Origin: an uncultured Acidimicrobiales bacterium
GTDB lineage: Bacteria; Actinomycetota; Acidimicrobiia; Acidimicrobiales; SZUA-35
Assembly: GCA_938021675.1 (NCBI GenBank)
Contig: CALIFY010000038.1
Location: forward strand, 1 to 64,000
Direction: 5' to 3'
Length of the DNA stretch: 64,000 bases
Of the stretch, positions 35,529 to 44,864 are shown piece after piece (positions within the stretch are counted from its first letter, which is position 1; every line of letters begins with the position of its first letter). The notes below the pieces were generated by a model. It did not search any database. It had not been told where the DNA came from and was given only the letters and a program-made list of their open reading frames with translations. Made by a program: the position numbers and the translations under genes.

Positions 35529-37193
35529 GTGGCGAAAGTTGGAGAGCTAAAAACGCAGTGGCCCGCCGCGTTCCGTAGCTCCCCGTCTGCCATCCAGTTC
35601 ATAGTCGATCTCGTCACCGTCGGCGTCGGCTGGGGGCTCGTCCTCGTGACCGCAAACATAACGATCGAAGAACTTCGATCAAACGAGCGGTCGGTGGCCC
35701 TGACCCTTATCGCCACGGCGATGACGTTGCTCATCATGGAACGGCGCGACCTCTACGAGGGGCGACCGACCGTGCCAAGAACCGACGAGATTTCTCGAGT
35801 CTTCGTCGCTGTCGTCGGAGGGGCGGCCAGCGTGTCGGTGGCCGCGGCGTTCCTCGATTGGCTGATCGGAGCTTGGGAACTGGCGATCGGCGGCATGGGC
35901 GTCTTCGCTGGTCGGACCCTTATCCGCGGGTTGCTTCGTTCGCTTGGCAACGAGTTGCCCAGCACCACGACCCCCGAACGCGTCGTCATCGTCGGAACCG
36001 GACATGAGGCAAAGGAGTTGGCCGAACTGATCATCGATCACCCGGAGGCTCGATTCACTCTTTCCGGAGTGGTCGGAAATCTCAGCGTGGCAGAACGCAA
36101 CGGGCTCGCCGATTGTTGGATCGGTCCAACCGGACGCCTGATCGAACTCATGCATCAACACGAAGTGACCGGGGCCATCGTGACCGCCACCGGCTTTCGT
36201 AGCCAACAGTTTCGCAATATCACCAAAGAGCTGTTCGGGTCGGGCTACGAGGTCCACCTCACCACCGGCGTGAGCCGCATGTGGGAAGGCCGTTTCGACG
36301 TCCGTTCCTTGTCGCATGAGCCACTTATCGTGATGAGCCGGAACGACCCCGCCAGGTGGCAACACTTCGCGAAACGGGCCCTCGACATCGTGGGCGCCAC
36401 CGTCGCCATTCTGCTGGCGTCACCGGTCATGATTCTTGCCGCCGCAGCCATCAAGCTCGAAGACCGAGGCCCAACGACCTACACCGCTCGCCGGACCGGC
36501 CGCCGAGGCGAGTTGTTCGAAATGTTCAAGTTCCGATCGATGGTTGTGAACGCCGATGAGCTCCGCAAAAACGTCGAGTCAAGCAACGAACGAAGCGGCC
36601 CGCTGTTCAAAATGTCGAACGACCCACGGATTACCCGCGTTGGAAAAGTAATCCGGGAAACCTCGATCGACGAGCTACCGCAGTTATTCAACGTCCTCAA
36701 AGGCGACATGAGCCTCGTCGGTCCCCGGCCGGCGTTACCCGAAGAAGAGCAAGTCTTCGATGACGAGCTCCGTGAACGCTTCAAAGTTCGTCCTGGGATC
36801 ACCGGACTCTGGCAGGTTGAAGCTCGTTCAAACGCGGCGTTCAACGCATACCGTCGTCTCGATCTGCACTACGTCGAGAACTGGAATATTGGTCTCGACA
36901 TGAGAATCCTGCTGGCCACGGCCGAGCAGGTCATCGTGACCTTCGCACTTCTTCCGCTTCGATTGTTTCGGCGTCATCCAAACATTCCGGTCGATGGAAT
37001 TGAGGGACGACAATCCGACGGCGCCGTTCGACCAATCTCGGTCGAGCCAACCAATCTCCCAGCAAACGATGTGGTCATCGATCTCCGAGACCGCAACCGT
37101 GCCCGCCTTGCCGCCGCCACCGCAGCGGCCGAGGCCGAGGCCGTCGCTGCCCCCGAGCCAGTCGAAGGCTCGGAGACGTCATCGACCAGCTAG
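35529..37193 (+). CDS. Large polyprenyl-phosphate sugar-1-phosphate transferase (WbaP/WcaJ type)
   Basis: 554 residues. About four N-terminal membrane segments (20-125) are followed by a Rossmann-like soluble domain (RVVIVGTGHEAKELAELI). A further membrane helix and a C-terminal catalytic domain follow, with FKFRSMVVNAD, SIDELPQLFNVLKGDMSLVGPRPALP and RPGITGLWQVEARSNA. An Ala/Glu-rich tail follows. It attaches the first sugar phosphate to undecaprenyl phosphate. GTG 35529 has GAGAGGG six bases upstream. It is followed by a Wzz/BY-kinase gene after 44 bp. Confidence 0.9.
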   Translation: MAKVGELKTQWPAAFRSSPSAIQFIVDLVTVGVGWGLVLVTANITIEELRSNERSVALTLIATAMTLLIMERRDLYEGRPTVPRTDEISRVFVAVVGGAASVSVAAAFLDWLIGAWELAIGGMGVFAGRTLIRGLLRSLGNELPSTTTPERVVIVGTGHEAKELAELIIDHPEARFTLSGVVGNLSVAERNGLADCWIGPTGRLIELMHQHEVTGAIVTATGFRSQQFRNITKELFGSGYEVHLTTGVSRMWEGRFDVRSLSHEPLIVMSRNDPARWQHFAKRALDIVGATVAILLASPVMILAAAAIKLEDRGPTTYTARRTGRRGELFEMFKFRSMVVNADELRKNVESSNERSGPLFKMSNDPRITRVGKVIRETSIDELPQLFNVLKGDMSLVGPRPALPEEEQVFDDELRERFKVRPGITGLWQVEARSNAAFNAYRRLDLHYVENWNIGLDMRILLATAEQVIVTFALLPLRLFRRHPNIPVDGIEGRQSDGAVRPISVEPTNLPANDVVIDLRDRNRARLAAATAAAEAEAVAAPEPVEGSETSSTS

Positions 37194-37237
37194 GCTTACC
37201 GACCCGCCGCAACCCCCCGAGAAACAACGATCAACAA

Positions 37238-38908
37238 ATGCATCCGCCGCCGCAATTCGATGATGACCTTACGCTGTCCGACTACCTGCGCATCCTCCGC
37301 CGCAGGTGGGTATGGGTGGCCGCGCCAACCGCTGCCGTATTGGCGCTGGCCACCGCGGTTACGCTGGTCCGCCCGCCGAGCTATTGCTCGACAGCACAGG
37401 TCCTTCTCGCCGACTCCGACGCTCAAGTGGCCATCCAGGGAGATGCCAACGTGTCGGTCGCCAGTCGAGACCTGGCCAACGAAATCAATTTCGCGTACAG
37501 CGACGGTGTCCGCGGCGACGTCATCGAGACGTTAGGCCGCGAACCATCGGTCGACGTCGAGGGTGACGAAGATTCAGATGTGCTGTGGTTCAACAGCTGC
37601 GCCGAGTCGGCGGACGACGCTGCGGAACACGCAAATACGTGGGCCGGGGTATACGTCCAGGCGAAGCAGAGCCAAGCTGCAGACAGTATCGACTCAGCGG
37701 TCGACGGGTTCCAGGTGCGGCTAGACGAACTCCGCCGCACAAGGCAAGAACTTCGGGAACCGCTCGACGAGCTCGAGGAAGATTTGTCCGACGCCGACGA
37801 AGAGTCGGAGCAGATCGCCCTTCAGGCCCAGATCGAGCGGGTCGGAGCCGGTTTGGAGGTCGAACTCCGGCTCATCGACTCTCAGATCGACACCATCGCC
37901 AATACCGTCACCCAGCTCCAACTCGATGGTGAGCTCGCAGGGGCCGGAACGGCCCAGATCATTCAGGTGGCGGCTCCAGCGACCACGCCGTCAAACGCAC
38001 CGTTGTCGAAGAACCTCATGCTCGGTGCGGTCGTAGGGCTGATCGTCGGCGCAGCAGCCGCTCTGGTGATCGAGAACCTCGACTCGTCGATCAAGAATGC
38101 TGATGACATCGACGACGTCGCCGTACTCGCCACCATTCCTTTGAGCGACCGCGACCTCGGCGGAATCGATCCAGCCCTCGCCACGATGGCCCGGACCGAG
38201 AACAGCGTGGCCGACAGCTATCAGAAACTCAGAACGGCAGTCGAATTTGCGTTACTCGGCCGCGAGATTCGCTCGCTCTTGATAACCAGCCCCGATGAAT
38301 CAGAAGGCAAGTCGACCACCTCGACCAACCTGGCGTGGGCTCTCAGCGCCGTCGATCATCGGGTTATTCTGGCCGACGTTGACTTCCGCCGCCCTCGGCT
38401 TCATGAAATTTTCGGGTGCGGCCAAACCCCCGGTCTTTCCGACCACCTCCTCAACAAGACACCGCTCAGCGAACTTGCGCTACGGATCGACGACGAACGA
38501 GGCACGATCGTCATCCTGCCGACCGGCACAAGACCACCAAGCCCAGGAGACCTCGTCGCTTCTCCGGCGTTCTCCGAACTCATCCAGCGACTCGAATCCG
38601 AAGCCGATCTCGTCGTTCTCGACTCGCCACCGATTCTCCCCGTTTCCGACTCGTTGTCGATCGCCAGGCACGTCGACGCCGTGATAGTCGTCGCCCGGGC
38701 TGGACAAACGACTCGACAACGGCTGGCTCGTTCCATCGACAGCCTGACCGCCGTCGGTGCAGATGTCCTCGGAGTTTGCCTCATCGGGGTCGATACGCCC
38801 GGCAACTATACCTACAGCCTGCCGGACACAAATTCGCGGCGAACCAAACGCAAGGCACGACCGAAACAGCAAGAGGTCAACCTCATCAAGAACCGGGTTG
38901 GCCGGTAG
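37238..38908 (+). CDS. Wzz chain-length protein fused to BY-kinase domain
   Basis: 556 residues. TM1 is at about 28-47, an extracytoplasmic coiled-coil Wzz part at about 50-255, and TM2 at about 262-285. A cytosolic ATPase domain follows with Walker A SPDESEGKSTTSTNLA, Walker A' VILADVDFRRPRL and Walker B LVVLDSPPILPVSD. It controls polysaccharide chain length and export. The C-terminal tail has only two tyrosines (GNYTYS), fewer than the usual cluster. It is co-directional with the phosphoglycosyl transferase upstream. Confidence 0.88.
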   Translation: MHPPPQFDDDLTLSDYLRILRRRWVWVAAPTAAVLALATAVTLVRPPSYCSTAQVLLADSDAQVAIQGDANVSVASRDLANEINFAYSDGVRGDVIETLGREPSVDVEGDEDSDVLWFNSCAESADDAAEHANTWAGVYVQAKQSQAADSIDSAVDGFQVRLDELRRTRQELREPLDELEEDLSDADEESEQIALQAQIERVGAGLEVELRLIDSQIDTIANTVTQLQLDGELAGAGTAQIIQVAAPATTPSNAPLSKNLMLGAVVGLIVGAAAALVIENLDSSIKNADDIDDVAVLATIPLSDRDLGGIDPALATMARTENSVADSYQKLRTAVEFALLGREIRSLLITSPDESEGKSTTSTNLAWALSAVDHRVILADVDFRRPRLHEIFGCGQTPGLSDHLLNKTPLSELALRIDDERGTIVILPTGTRPPSPGDLVASPAFSELIQRLESEADLVVLDSPPILPVSDSLSIARHVDAVIVVARAGQTTRQRLARSIDSLTAVGADVLGVCLIGVDTPGNYTYSLPDTNSRRTKRKARPKQQEVNLIKNRVGR

Positions 38909-38965
38909 TCGATTGTGGTCCCGGGTCCGACCATCCCGGCCGGCGAAATATATCGCGCTAGGTAA

Positions 38966-39769
38966 CTAGTCGTTCCACAGCTTCCAGGGCGCTTCGTCGC
39001 TGCCCCACATGTCGTTCAACGCCGTGTACTCCCGGAAGGTGTCCATACCCATCCAAAAGCCCGTGTGGGGGAATAGCCCAAGTTTGCCCTCACGAGTCAC
39101 CTCTTGAACCGGAGCGTGCTCAAACATGTGTTCAGGCTGATCGGTCGGTACGTAGTCGAGGAAGGTCTTCCTAAAGGCAAAAAACCCGCCGGATACCCAA
39201 CCCTCTGCTGGTGGTTTCTCAGCGAAGCTAGATACGACGCCATCGGAGACATTCAGCTCGCCATACCGGGAGGTCGGATGGACGCCGGTCACCATGCCGA
39301 CCAGATCGGACTCGGCAAGGGCGTGAAGTTGGCGGGCCACGTCGACGTCCCCAACGCCATCGCCGTAGGTCAACATGAAGTAGTCGCTATCGAGGTGGGG
39401 GGCGACTGCGGCCAAACGACCACCCGTACCGGTGTTCATGCCGGTATCGATCAAGGAGACTTCCCAGTCATCGAGTCGATGGAGTTCCAGGAACTCCGGC
39501 TTTCCCCGACCTACCTGGAGCTGAAGATCGGACATCATCTCGTCGTACCGCAGGAAGTATTGCTTAATGTCCCACGCCTTGTACCCAAGGCACAGAACGA
39601 ACCGCCGGAATCCATGATGGCCGTACAGCTTCATAATGTGCCACAGCACCGGCTGTTGGCCGATGTTTATCAGCGGCTTTGGTAGTTTCTCGGACGCCTC
39701 ACGGATACGAGTCCCTTGGCCTCCGCACAAGATGACCACCGGGACGTTTGATGGGTCTAGGTCTGGCAT
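38966..39769 (-). CDS. rfbF: Glucose-1-phosphate cytidylyltransferase
   Basis: 267 residues, nucleotidyltransferase with VVILCGGQGTRIREASE and KPLINIGQQPVLWHIM. The sugar and metal site is LTYGDGVGDVD, followed by EKP and GGFFAFRK. It forms CDP-glucose for RfbG. ATG 39769 has GGAGG upstream. It follows the second Wzz-like gene on the minus strand. Confidence 0.92.
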   Translation of the reverse strand: MPDLDPSNVPVVILCGGQGTRIREASEKLPKPLINIGQQPVLWHIMKLYGHHGFRRFVLCLGYKAWDIKQYFLRYDEMMSDLQLQVGRGKPEFLELHRLDDWEVSLIDTGMNTGTGGRLAAVAPHLDSDYFMLTYGDGVGDVDVARQLHALAESDLVGMVTGVHPTSRYGELNVSDGVVSSFAEKPPAEGWVSGGFFAFRKTFLDYVPTDQPEHMFEHAPVQEVTREGKLGLFPHTGFWMGMDTFREYTALNDMWGSDEAPWKLWND

Positions 39770-39868
39770 TGGTCGATTCCCCTCCAGTTTCGATCGACAA
39801 TGTTAACGATGCGTGTGGCGAATGATGGCCACGCTCGTGAGTCACCCTGCCCGGCCCGCCGGTCGGAC

Positions 39869-41650
39869 TCAACTCGACCGAGGTGGCGCCGCAGGCTCGG
39901 GGTGCTGTTGCGACTGCTTCGGCGGCGGCGGAGCCGGAGACGAAGATGGAGCCGCTGCCTCGTTTCCGAAGACCATGGTTTCGTGATCCGCCTTTGTCGG
40001 TAGATCCTCGGGCGGAGGCACGGTGAGATCCACCCCAGGCCGACTTGCGTCAGGTGGCCTCGACGCCATCAGTCCCGGCATCGCGATCAGACCCTCGGAA
40101 CTGATGATCGCCCCTCTGGCCGGCCTCCGGGCCGGTGAGGTCACCACCGGTAGCAGCTTGTCCCGAACGGCGTCGAGTTGGCGGGACAAGTCGCTCAGAA
40201 GGTCGGACTTTTGGCGTGCCAGTGGCACCGCCAGCACCACGGCGTCGGCCAACGCAGTCGCCTGCAACGTTGACGCTAGATCCAAGGCTGGGCCACCATC
40301 AACAACGACGATCTGAGCTTTGCGACGGGCGGCATCCATCATGGCCGCAACCGTGTCCCGACGGAGAGACGCCGCTCCCCTACTCGAACCAAGCCCGAGC
40401 ACGCTTACCTCGGGGTCCATAGTTCGAGTGAATACCGATTGACCCCGCTGATCGACCAGAGCGCCGTCGTTTGTCACCACGGCCGGGATACCACCGTCGC
40501 CAGCGGCATTGAAGATCGCAGTGATTCGAGGGTCTCGAACGTCGGCATCGACAACGACGACCGATGAGCCGCCGCTGGCGAAGCGTTCAGCCATCGCCAA
40601 GGCCAGGGTGGTGGCCCCGGCGCTGCGTTGCGTACCGACCACCACGACGCTGAGTGGACCATCGACCTGGGCTTTTGCCTCAGCCCGGACGCAGAGCTGA
40701 TCGATGACATGAACCGCAGAGCGGGGTAACGACTGAAAGGCGGCGATCGGCTGGCGGGCCAGCGACCGGTAGTGGGGAAATTCCGAGACCACCGGAGCGC
40801 CAAGAATGTCGGAGGCGGTCTCCTCGTCGAGAACCTTGGTGGAGAAACGAGCCCAAGCCAACGCCGCAACGACACCGAGCATGGCCCCGGCGAACAGCCC
40901 CCCGGCCAAGAGAAATTGCCCACCGGCCGGCAGTGGTTCCGTCGGCAACGTGGCGTTCTGGATCACACGGGTATTGACCCGAAGCCGCGAACTGGATTTG
41001 AGATCGTTCTTCTGGCCTTGGAGCTGACGAAGCTCAGCTTCGGCCAAGTTCTTCTCGGTGACGGCGGCCGGATCAACCACGTCGGCCTGCGGGACCGGAG
41101 GGGCGGGATCGCGGGTGCGGAGCAGCGCCAGATACTCGTCCATGCCTTCGGCGATCCGAGTATTCAGGTTGCTCAATCGGTTCTGAAGAATAGAAATCTC
41201 TCGATCGAGTCGATCGAGCTCATCCTCGTCGCTTCGGCTCGTCTCCAGCGTGTCGAGGTAGGAATCGACGTACCCCTGAGCCAAGCTGTTGGCCACATTT
41301 GGTTCTGGATAGACCGCGCTTATCTCTACAACATCGGTCTGCGGAATCTGTTCGATGGTGACCGCATCGCGCACGTCGGCGACACCTAGGCCGTTTGCCT
41401 GCGCCACCTCGGTGACCAACGCCGCACCGTTTAATACGCTGAGCTGCCCGACAACATAACGATCGGGATCGCCAGCAAAACTGTTCGAGTTGGCCTGCGT
41501 CGGTTGCTGAATGATTAGCTCGGCGACGGACCGGTATTGGTTCCCGGCCGGCGGGTCGCTCAACAACCCAGGGAGCGCCCCGAGTAGAGCAAACAGAGAG
41601 ACCACCCAGAACCGACGCCTGAGGGCTGACAGTACGAATGAAAGTTCCAA
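39869..41650 (-). CDS. Wzz/BY-kinase-like protein with degenerate Walker A
   Basis: 593 residues from a TTG with AAGGG seven bases upstream. TM1 is at about 12-30. The Wzz-type periplasmic part has coiled coils (about 140-185), and TM2 is at about 240-265. The ParA/BY-like domain has VVVVGTQRSAGATTLALAMA in the Walker A place, where the invariant GKT/S lysine is replaced by Ala. Walker A' (VVVVDADVRDPR) and Walker B (IVVVDGGPALD) are kept. The C-terminal tail is Pro/Ser/Ala-rich with no Tyr cluster. It is probably a non-phosphorylating structural or regulatory partner of the intact copy. Confidence 0.82.
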   Translation of the reverse strand: MELSFVLSALRRRFWVVSLFALLGALPGLLSDPPAGNQYRSVAELIIQQPTQANSNSFAGDPDRYVVGQLSVLNGAALVTEVAQANGLGVADVRDAVTIEQIPQTDVVEISAVYPEPNVANSLAQGYVDSYLDTLETSRSDEDELDRLDREISILQNRLSNLNTRIAEGMDEYLALLRTRDPAPPVPQADVVDPAAVTEKNLAEAELRQLQGQKNDLKSSSRLRVNTRVIQNATLPTEPLPAGGQFLLAGGLFAGAMLGVVAALAWARFSTKVLDEETASDILGAPVVSEFPHYRSLARQPIAAFQSLPRSAVHVIDQLCVRAEAKAQVDGPLSVVVVGTQRSAGATTLALAMAERFASGGSSVVVVDADVRDPRITAIFNAAGDGGIPAVVTNDGALVDQRGQSVFTRTMDPEVSVLGLGSSRGAASLRRDTVAAMMDAARRKAQIVVVDGGPALDLASTLQATALADAVVLAVPLARQKSDLLSDLSRQLDAVRDKLLPVVTSPARRPARGAIISSEGLIAMPGLMASRPPDASRPGVDLTVPPPEDLPTKADHETMVFGNEAAAPSSSPAPPPPKQSQQHPEPAAPPRSS

Positions 41651-41699
41651 TGTCGGACCCTTCTGGTCACACAGCCCGCGGACGGCTGAACGATCCAGC

Positions 41700-42572
41700 C
41701 TACTCCTTTGCCTTGGGCTCCTGGTGACGCCGCTCGGTGATCAGACCTACCACGCGCCCTAGTCCGATCGACCCCCGACGGAGGAAGTACGGAAGGTTCT
41801 TGTTGTCAACAGCCTGACCGTTAGGTTTGAGCGATCTGAGCCCGGTGGATGCTCCGCTGCCCGGCGTGCCCCGACGGGACAAGATCTGACTGAATCCCCT
41901 GCCGTAGAGGTAGTGCTGCTTCATCATCGGCCACAATCCGCGACGATGGCGGTAGTGGATCACGGCCGAAGCGCAGAACTCAAGGTCGTATCCGTGCTCG
42001 ATCAGCCCCCACGACAGGGCGATGTCTTCGCCTCTGATCAGATCGGTATCAAAGCCGCCAACCTCCTGGAACACCGACCGGTCGACGGCCATATTGGCCG
42101 AGACAAGGTACGGGTGGCCCATGAATCGAGGCAACTCACCAGGGGTCGCGGCCGGACGCCAATCTTGTTGGCCGGGGATGGCCAACAATTCTTCATCGAG
42201 GTGACCGCCAACGGCGACCCCGTGGCCGGCAGCTCCGACCAGCCGGTCGAGCCAATCGATATCGGCGATGTCGTCGCCGTCACAAAATGCCAGAAGCGAA
42301 CCGGTGGCCGACTCCGCTCCGACGTTACGAGCGTGCGAGGCCGACCGAATAGCTGATGAGTCGACGACCCGCACCGGTCGTTCCGAACGGCTGCGGTCGG
42401 CGCTGAGCCGATCGACGGCCGCACACTCACCGGCATCCGAGGTGTTGACCGACAGCACGATTTCCCAGTGGCCGTCGTAGGTCTGACGGTCGAGAGCGTC
42501 GAGTTGAAGGGGAAGGTCATCGTCGAATCGACCGACTGGGATCACCACCGAGACATCCATAGGCGACGTCAT
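41700..42572 (-). CDS. GT2-family glycosyltransferase
   Basis: 290 residues: VSVVIPVGRFDDDLPLQLDAL, then FCDGDDIADIDWLD (DXD-type metal site) and GGFDTDLIRGEDIALSWGL. It is likely a cytosolic enzyme adding a sugar to the lipid-linked repeat unit. ATG 42572 overlaps the stop of the WecG-like gene by 4 nt; the longer frame upstream belongs to that gene's strand space. Confidence 0.85.
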   Translation of the reverse strand: MTSPMDVSVVIPVGRFDDDLPLQLDALDRQTYDGHWEIVLSVNTSDAGECAAVDRLSADRSRSERPVRVVDSSAIRSASHARNVGAESATGSLLAFCDGDDIADIDWLDRLVGAAGHGVAVGGHLDEELLAIPGQQDWRPAATPGELPRFMGHPYLVSANMAVDRSVFQEVGGFDTDLIRGEDIALSWGLIEHGYDLEFCASAVIHYRHRRGLWPMMKQHYLYGRGFSQILSRRGTPGSGASTGLRSLKPNGQAVDNKNLPYFLRRGSIGLGRVVGLITERRHQEPKAKE

Positions 42573-43459
42573 CGTGCCCGCCACGCTCGCCACACAATGC
42601 CGATGAAGGCCGCATCCCGAACGAAGTACCGGTGGAAGAGTCGGGTTGGCTCTTGACAGAACCGATAGAACCATTCCATTCCGATGCGTTGCACCCACTC
42701 CGGCGCACGCCGTTTTAGCTGCAGATACATAGAGAATGACCCACCGAGCCCAAGACACAACGGTTTTGGCCCAAGCTGATCGGTCCAACGATCAAACAAC
42801 GCGGCGATAATCCTGGCGTCCTTGGGGTTCCCGATGCCGACGAGAACGAGCGACGGACGGATCGCCGCAGCCGAGGCCAATATTCGATCGACGATTTCGC
42901 CGATCGCCACCTCGTCGTTGGCCTCGAACATCGGCGGCACTACGAACCGGGCTCGGGGATGCTCAGCCGCCAACCGGTCGGCCACCAACTCCGAAGAGGC
43001 GACGACGACCGCCGGCACCCGATCGACGATCATGCGTGGCCAAAGTGCCACAAACAACCCGCTGCCCGGAAGCCTGGCGCTCAGTTTGGCTCCAAACAGG
43101 CGGGAAACCCAGACGATTGGCTGACCATCGGGAAGCACATACTGTGCTCGCTGAAACACCGCGTGTTCCGTCGAACCGTTCGCCGCATCCAGATGGACCA
43201 TGATGTCTACGTTCGGGGTCAGCAATGCAGGAACAACGCTGTCGTCTCGTCGGGGACCGTCGAGGACCGAATCGACGACGTCATCGAGCGAGGCGGCGTT
43301 TACGAAGTCGAGCCCGAGCAAGGACGTCCGCTGAAGATCATCGACGACCGAAATTTCCGAGTCGACCACTGGTTCGATGGAAATACCATCGGCAGCGCCG
43401 CTTGGATTCTCGGCCGCGATATCGGTCGAGGTGGCGGCGCGCCCGTGAAGCTCATCCAT
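42569..43459 (-). CDS. WecG/TagA/CpsF-family glycosyltransferase (GT26)
   Basis: About 296 residues. The family core runs from LLGLDFVNAAS through ALLTPNVDIMVHL, YVLPDGQPIVWVSRL and RLPGSGLF. It ends with LVLVGIGNPKDARII and RRAPEWVQRIGMEWFYRFCQEPTRL. Members add ManNAc or related sugars to lipid-linked GlcNAc. Starts at 43459 or 43498 are possible; a TATCTT at 43503-43508 favours 43459 with a short leader. It is divergent from the Gfo/Idh gene and coupled to the GT2 gene. Confidence 0.87.
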   Translation of the reverse strand: MDELHGRAATSTDIAAENPSGAADGISIEPVVDSEISVVDDLQRTSLLGLDFVNAASLDDVVDSVLDGPRRDDSVVPALLTPNVDIMVHLDAANGSTEHAVFQRAQYVLPDGQPIVWVSRLFGAKLSARLPGSGLFVALWPRMIVDRVPAVVVASSELVADRLAAEHPRARFVVPPMFEANDEVAIGEIVDRILASAAAIRPSLVLVGIGNPKDARIIAALFDRWTDQLGPKPLCLGLGGSFSMYLQLKRRAPEWVQRIGMEWFYRFCQEPTRLFHRYFVRDAAFIGIVWRAWRAR

Positions 43460-43588
43460 GACTTCGCCAACCGAATGGGACCGTGCACAACATCGCATCT
43501 TGAAGATACCCCATCCGGTTCTCCGTCCCCTGTGCAGAATGGCCCGCATGGACAAATACCCGCACCATCGGGCCCGGGCGATTCGCCC

Positions 43589-43594
43589 TACACT
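43589..43594 (+). promoter_or_regulatory. -10 element for a leaderless oxidoreductase mRNA
   Basis: TACACT, identical to the leu leader hexamer, ends 9 nt before the ATG at 43604, with no ribosome-binding site. Confidence 0.35.
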
Positions 43595-43603
43595 TGGCCG
43601 GCG

Positions 43604-44839
43604 ATGACGCCGCAACCGCAAAGGTCCACCGCCGCAATCCGTCGCACCACAACCAAAGGCGCTACCTCTCATAGCGAGACACCCGATCAACAAGAGAAAG
43701 ACAGGCCACGCGAGACGGCCGGTCACTCGCCACCGATCCGAGCGGCCGTCGTCGGTACTGGTGGGATATCAAAGGAACACCTCGGATTTCTGGCTGGACG
43801 TGCCTCGGCCGGACCGGTCGAAGGTCGCATTCGCCTCGTCGGTGTCTGTGATCTTTCAGAAGTCGCCGCTACGTACGCAGCTCGTCAATACGAGGCCGAC
43901 GCCGCCTTCACCGAGCTCGACTCGCTACTGGACTCGGCGATGCCTCACGTGGTCCACGTCCTCACTCCCCCGGCCACCCACGTGCCGTTGGTGACCAAAT
44001 GCTTAGAATCCGGGGCCGACGTGATCTGTGAGAAACCGATCACCTCGACGGCCGCCGAACTCCGCCAATTGCTTGCGGTAGCCGACCGCACCGGTCGACG
44101 GCTCATGGAGAGCCACAACTACCGGTTCAACCGGACGATCCGAGCTATCGCTCAGTCCATCGCCGATGGCCGTTTCGGGACCATTCGCGAGGTCGAGATC
44201 AGGATCGCTCTCCCCGTCACCGACCCGGACGGACGGTTCGGAGACCCGAATCTTCCGAACCCGATCCACGATATGCCAGCCGGTGTACTCCATGACTTCA
44301 CCACCCATTTCGGCTATCTCGTCCTTCACCTGATCGGACCGGCTCGATTCGATCGGATTGGCGCAGCGTTCAGCAGTCATCAGGACCATCCGTTGTTCGC
44401 TTACGACAACCTCGATGCGATACTCATCGGCCGCCGGATCATCGCCGACAAGCCGACCGGACCGCCGGTCCACGCTCGGCTCCGGTTCGACGCCGGTGCG
44501 GCCCCAGACACCTTTACGGTGTGTGTTCGCGGCGACCGAGGCTGGACCGAGACGGACATCTTTCAGCCCTACGTCCGAGAGGTGATCCCGCGACCGGTGG
44601 GGTCCCAACTGAGTCCTATCGTCAACCACGTGGTCAACGGCGCGGGACTGGTCCGCGACGGCGTCCGAAACGTCGGCCGCAAACTCCTCCAGGACAACCC
44701 ATATGAGGGTCTCCATCACATGCTCGACAAAACCTACGCCGCGCTGGCCGACGGGAGCCCGCTCCCCGTGTCACCGGACGACATGATCGCTACCTCCGAG
44801 CTGGTCGACCAGCTTCTCGACGAACGGCACCGGCTATGA
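43604..44839 (+). CDS. Gfo/Idh/MocA-family oxidoreductase
   Basis: 411 residues. After a basic N-terminal tail of about 45 residues, the NAD(P) motif is AAVVGTGGISKEHLGFLAG. CEKPITSTAAEL is the conserved EKP of the family, and ESHNYRFNR and HDFTTHFGYL belong to the substrate side. It probably dehydrogenates a nucleotide sugar for the polysaccharide. The very long frame upstream to 42959 is antisense to the WecG gene and is not coding. An epimerase gene follows after 25 bp. Confidence 0.88.
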   Translation: MTPQPQRSTAAIRRTTTKGATSHSETPDQQEKDRPRETAGHSPPIRAAVVGTGGISKEHLGFLAGRASAGPVEGRIRLVGVCDLSEVAATYAARQYEADAAFTELDSLLDSAMPHVVHVLTPPATHVPLVTKCLESGADVICEKPITSTAAELRQLLAVADRTGRRLMESHNYRFNRTIRAIAQSIADGRFGTIREVEIRIALPVTDPDGRFGDPNLPNPIHDMPAGVLHDFTTHFGYLVLHLIGPARFDRIGAAFSSHQDHPLFAYDNLDAILIGRRIIADKPTGPPVHARLRFDAGAAPDTFTVCVRGDRGWTETDIFQPYVREVIPRPVGSQLSPIVNHVVNGAGLVRDGVRNVGRKLLQDNPYEGLHHMLDKTYAALADGSPLPVSPDDMIATSELVDQLLDERHRL

Positions 44840-44864
44840 GTGCGTCGTCTACTGGAGCGAACCG

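Noticed and set aside
42959-43603. Upstream extension of the Gfo/Idh frame
   Set aside because: Antisense to the WecG-like gene; the family domain starts after the ATG at 43604.
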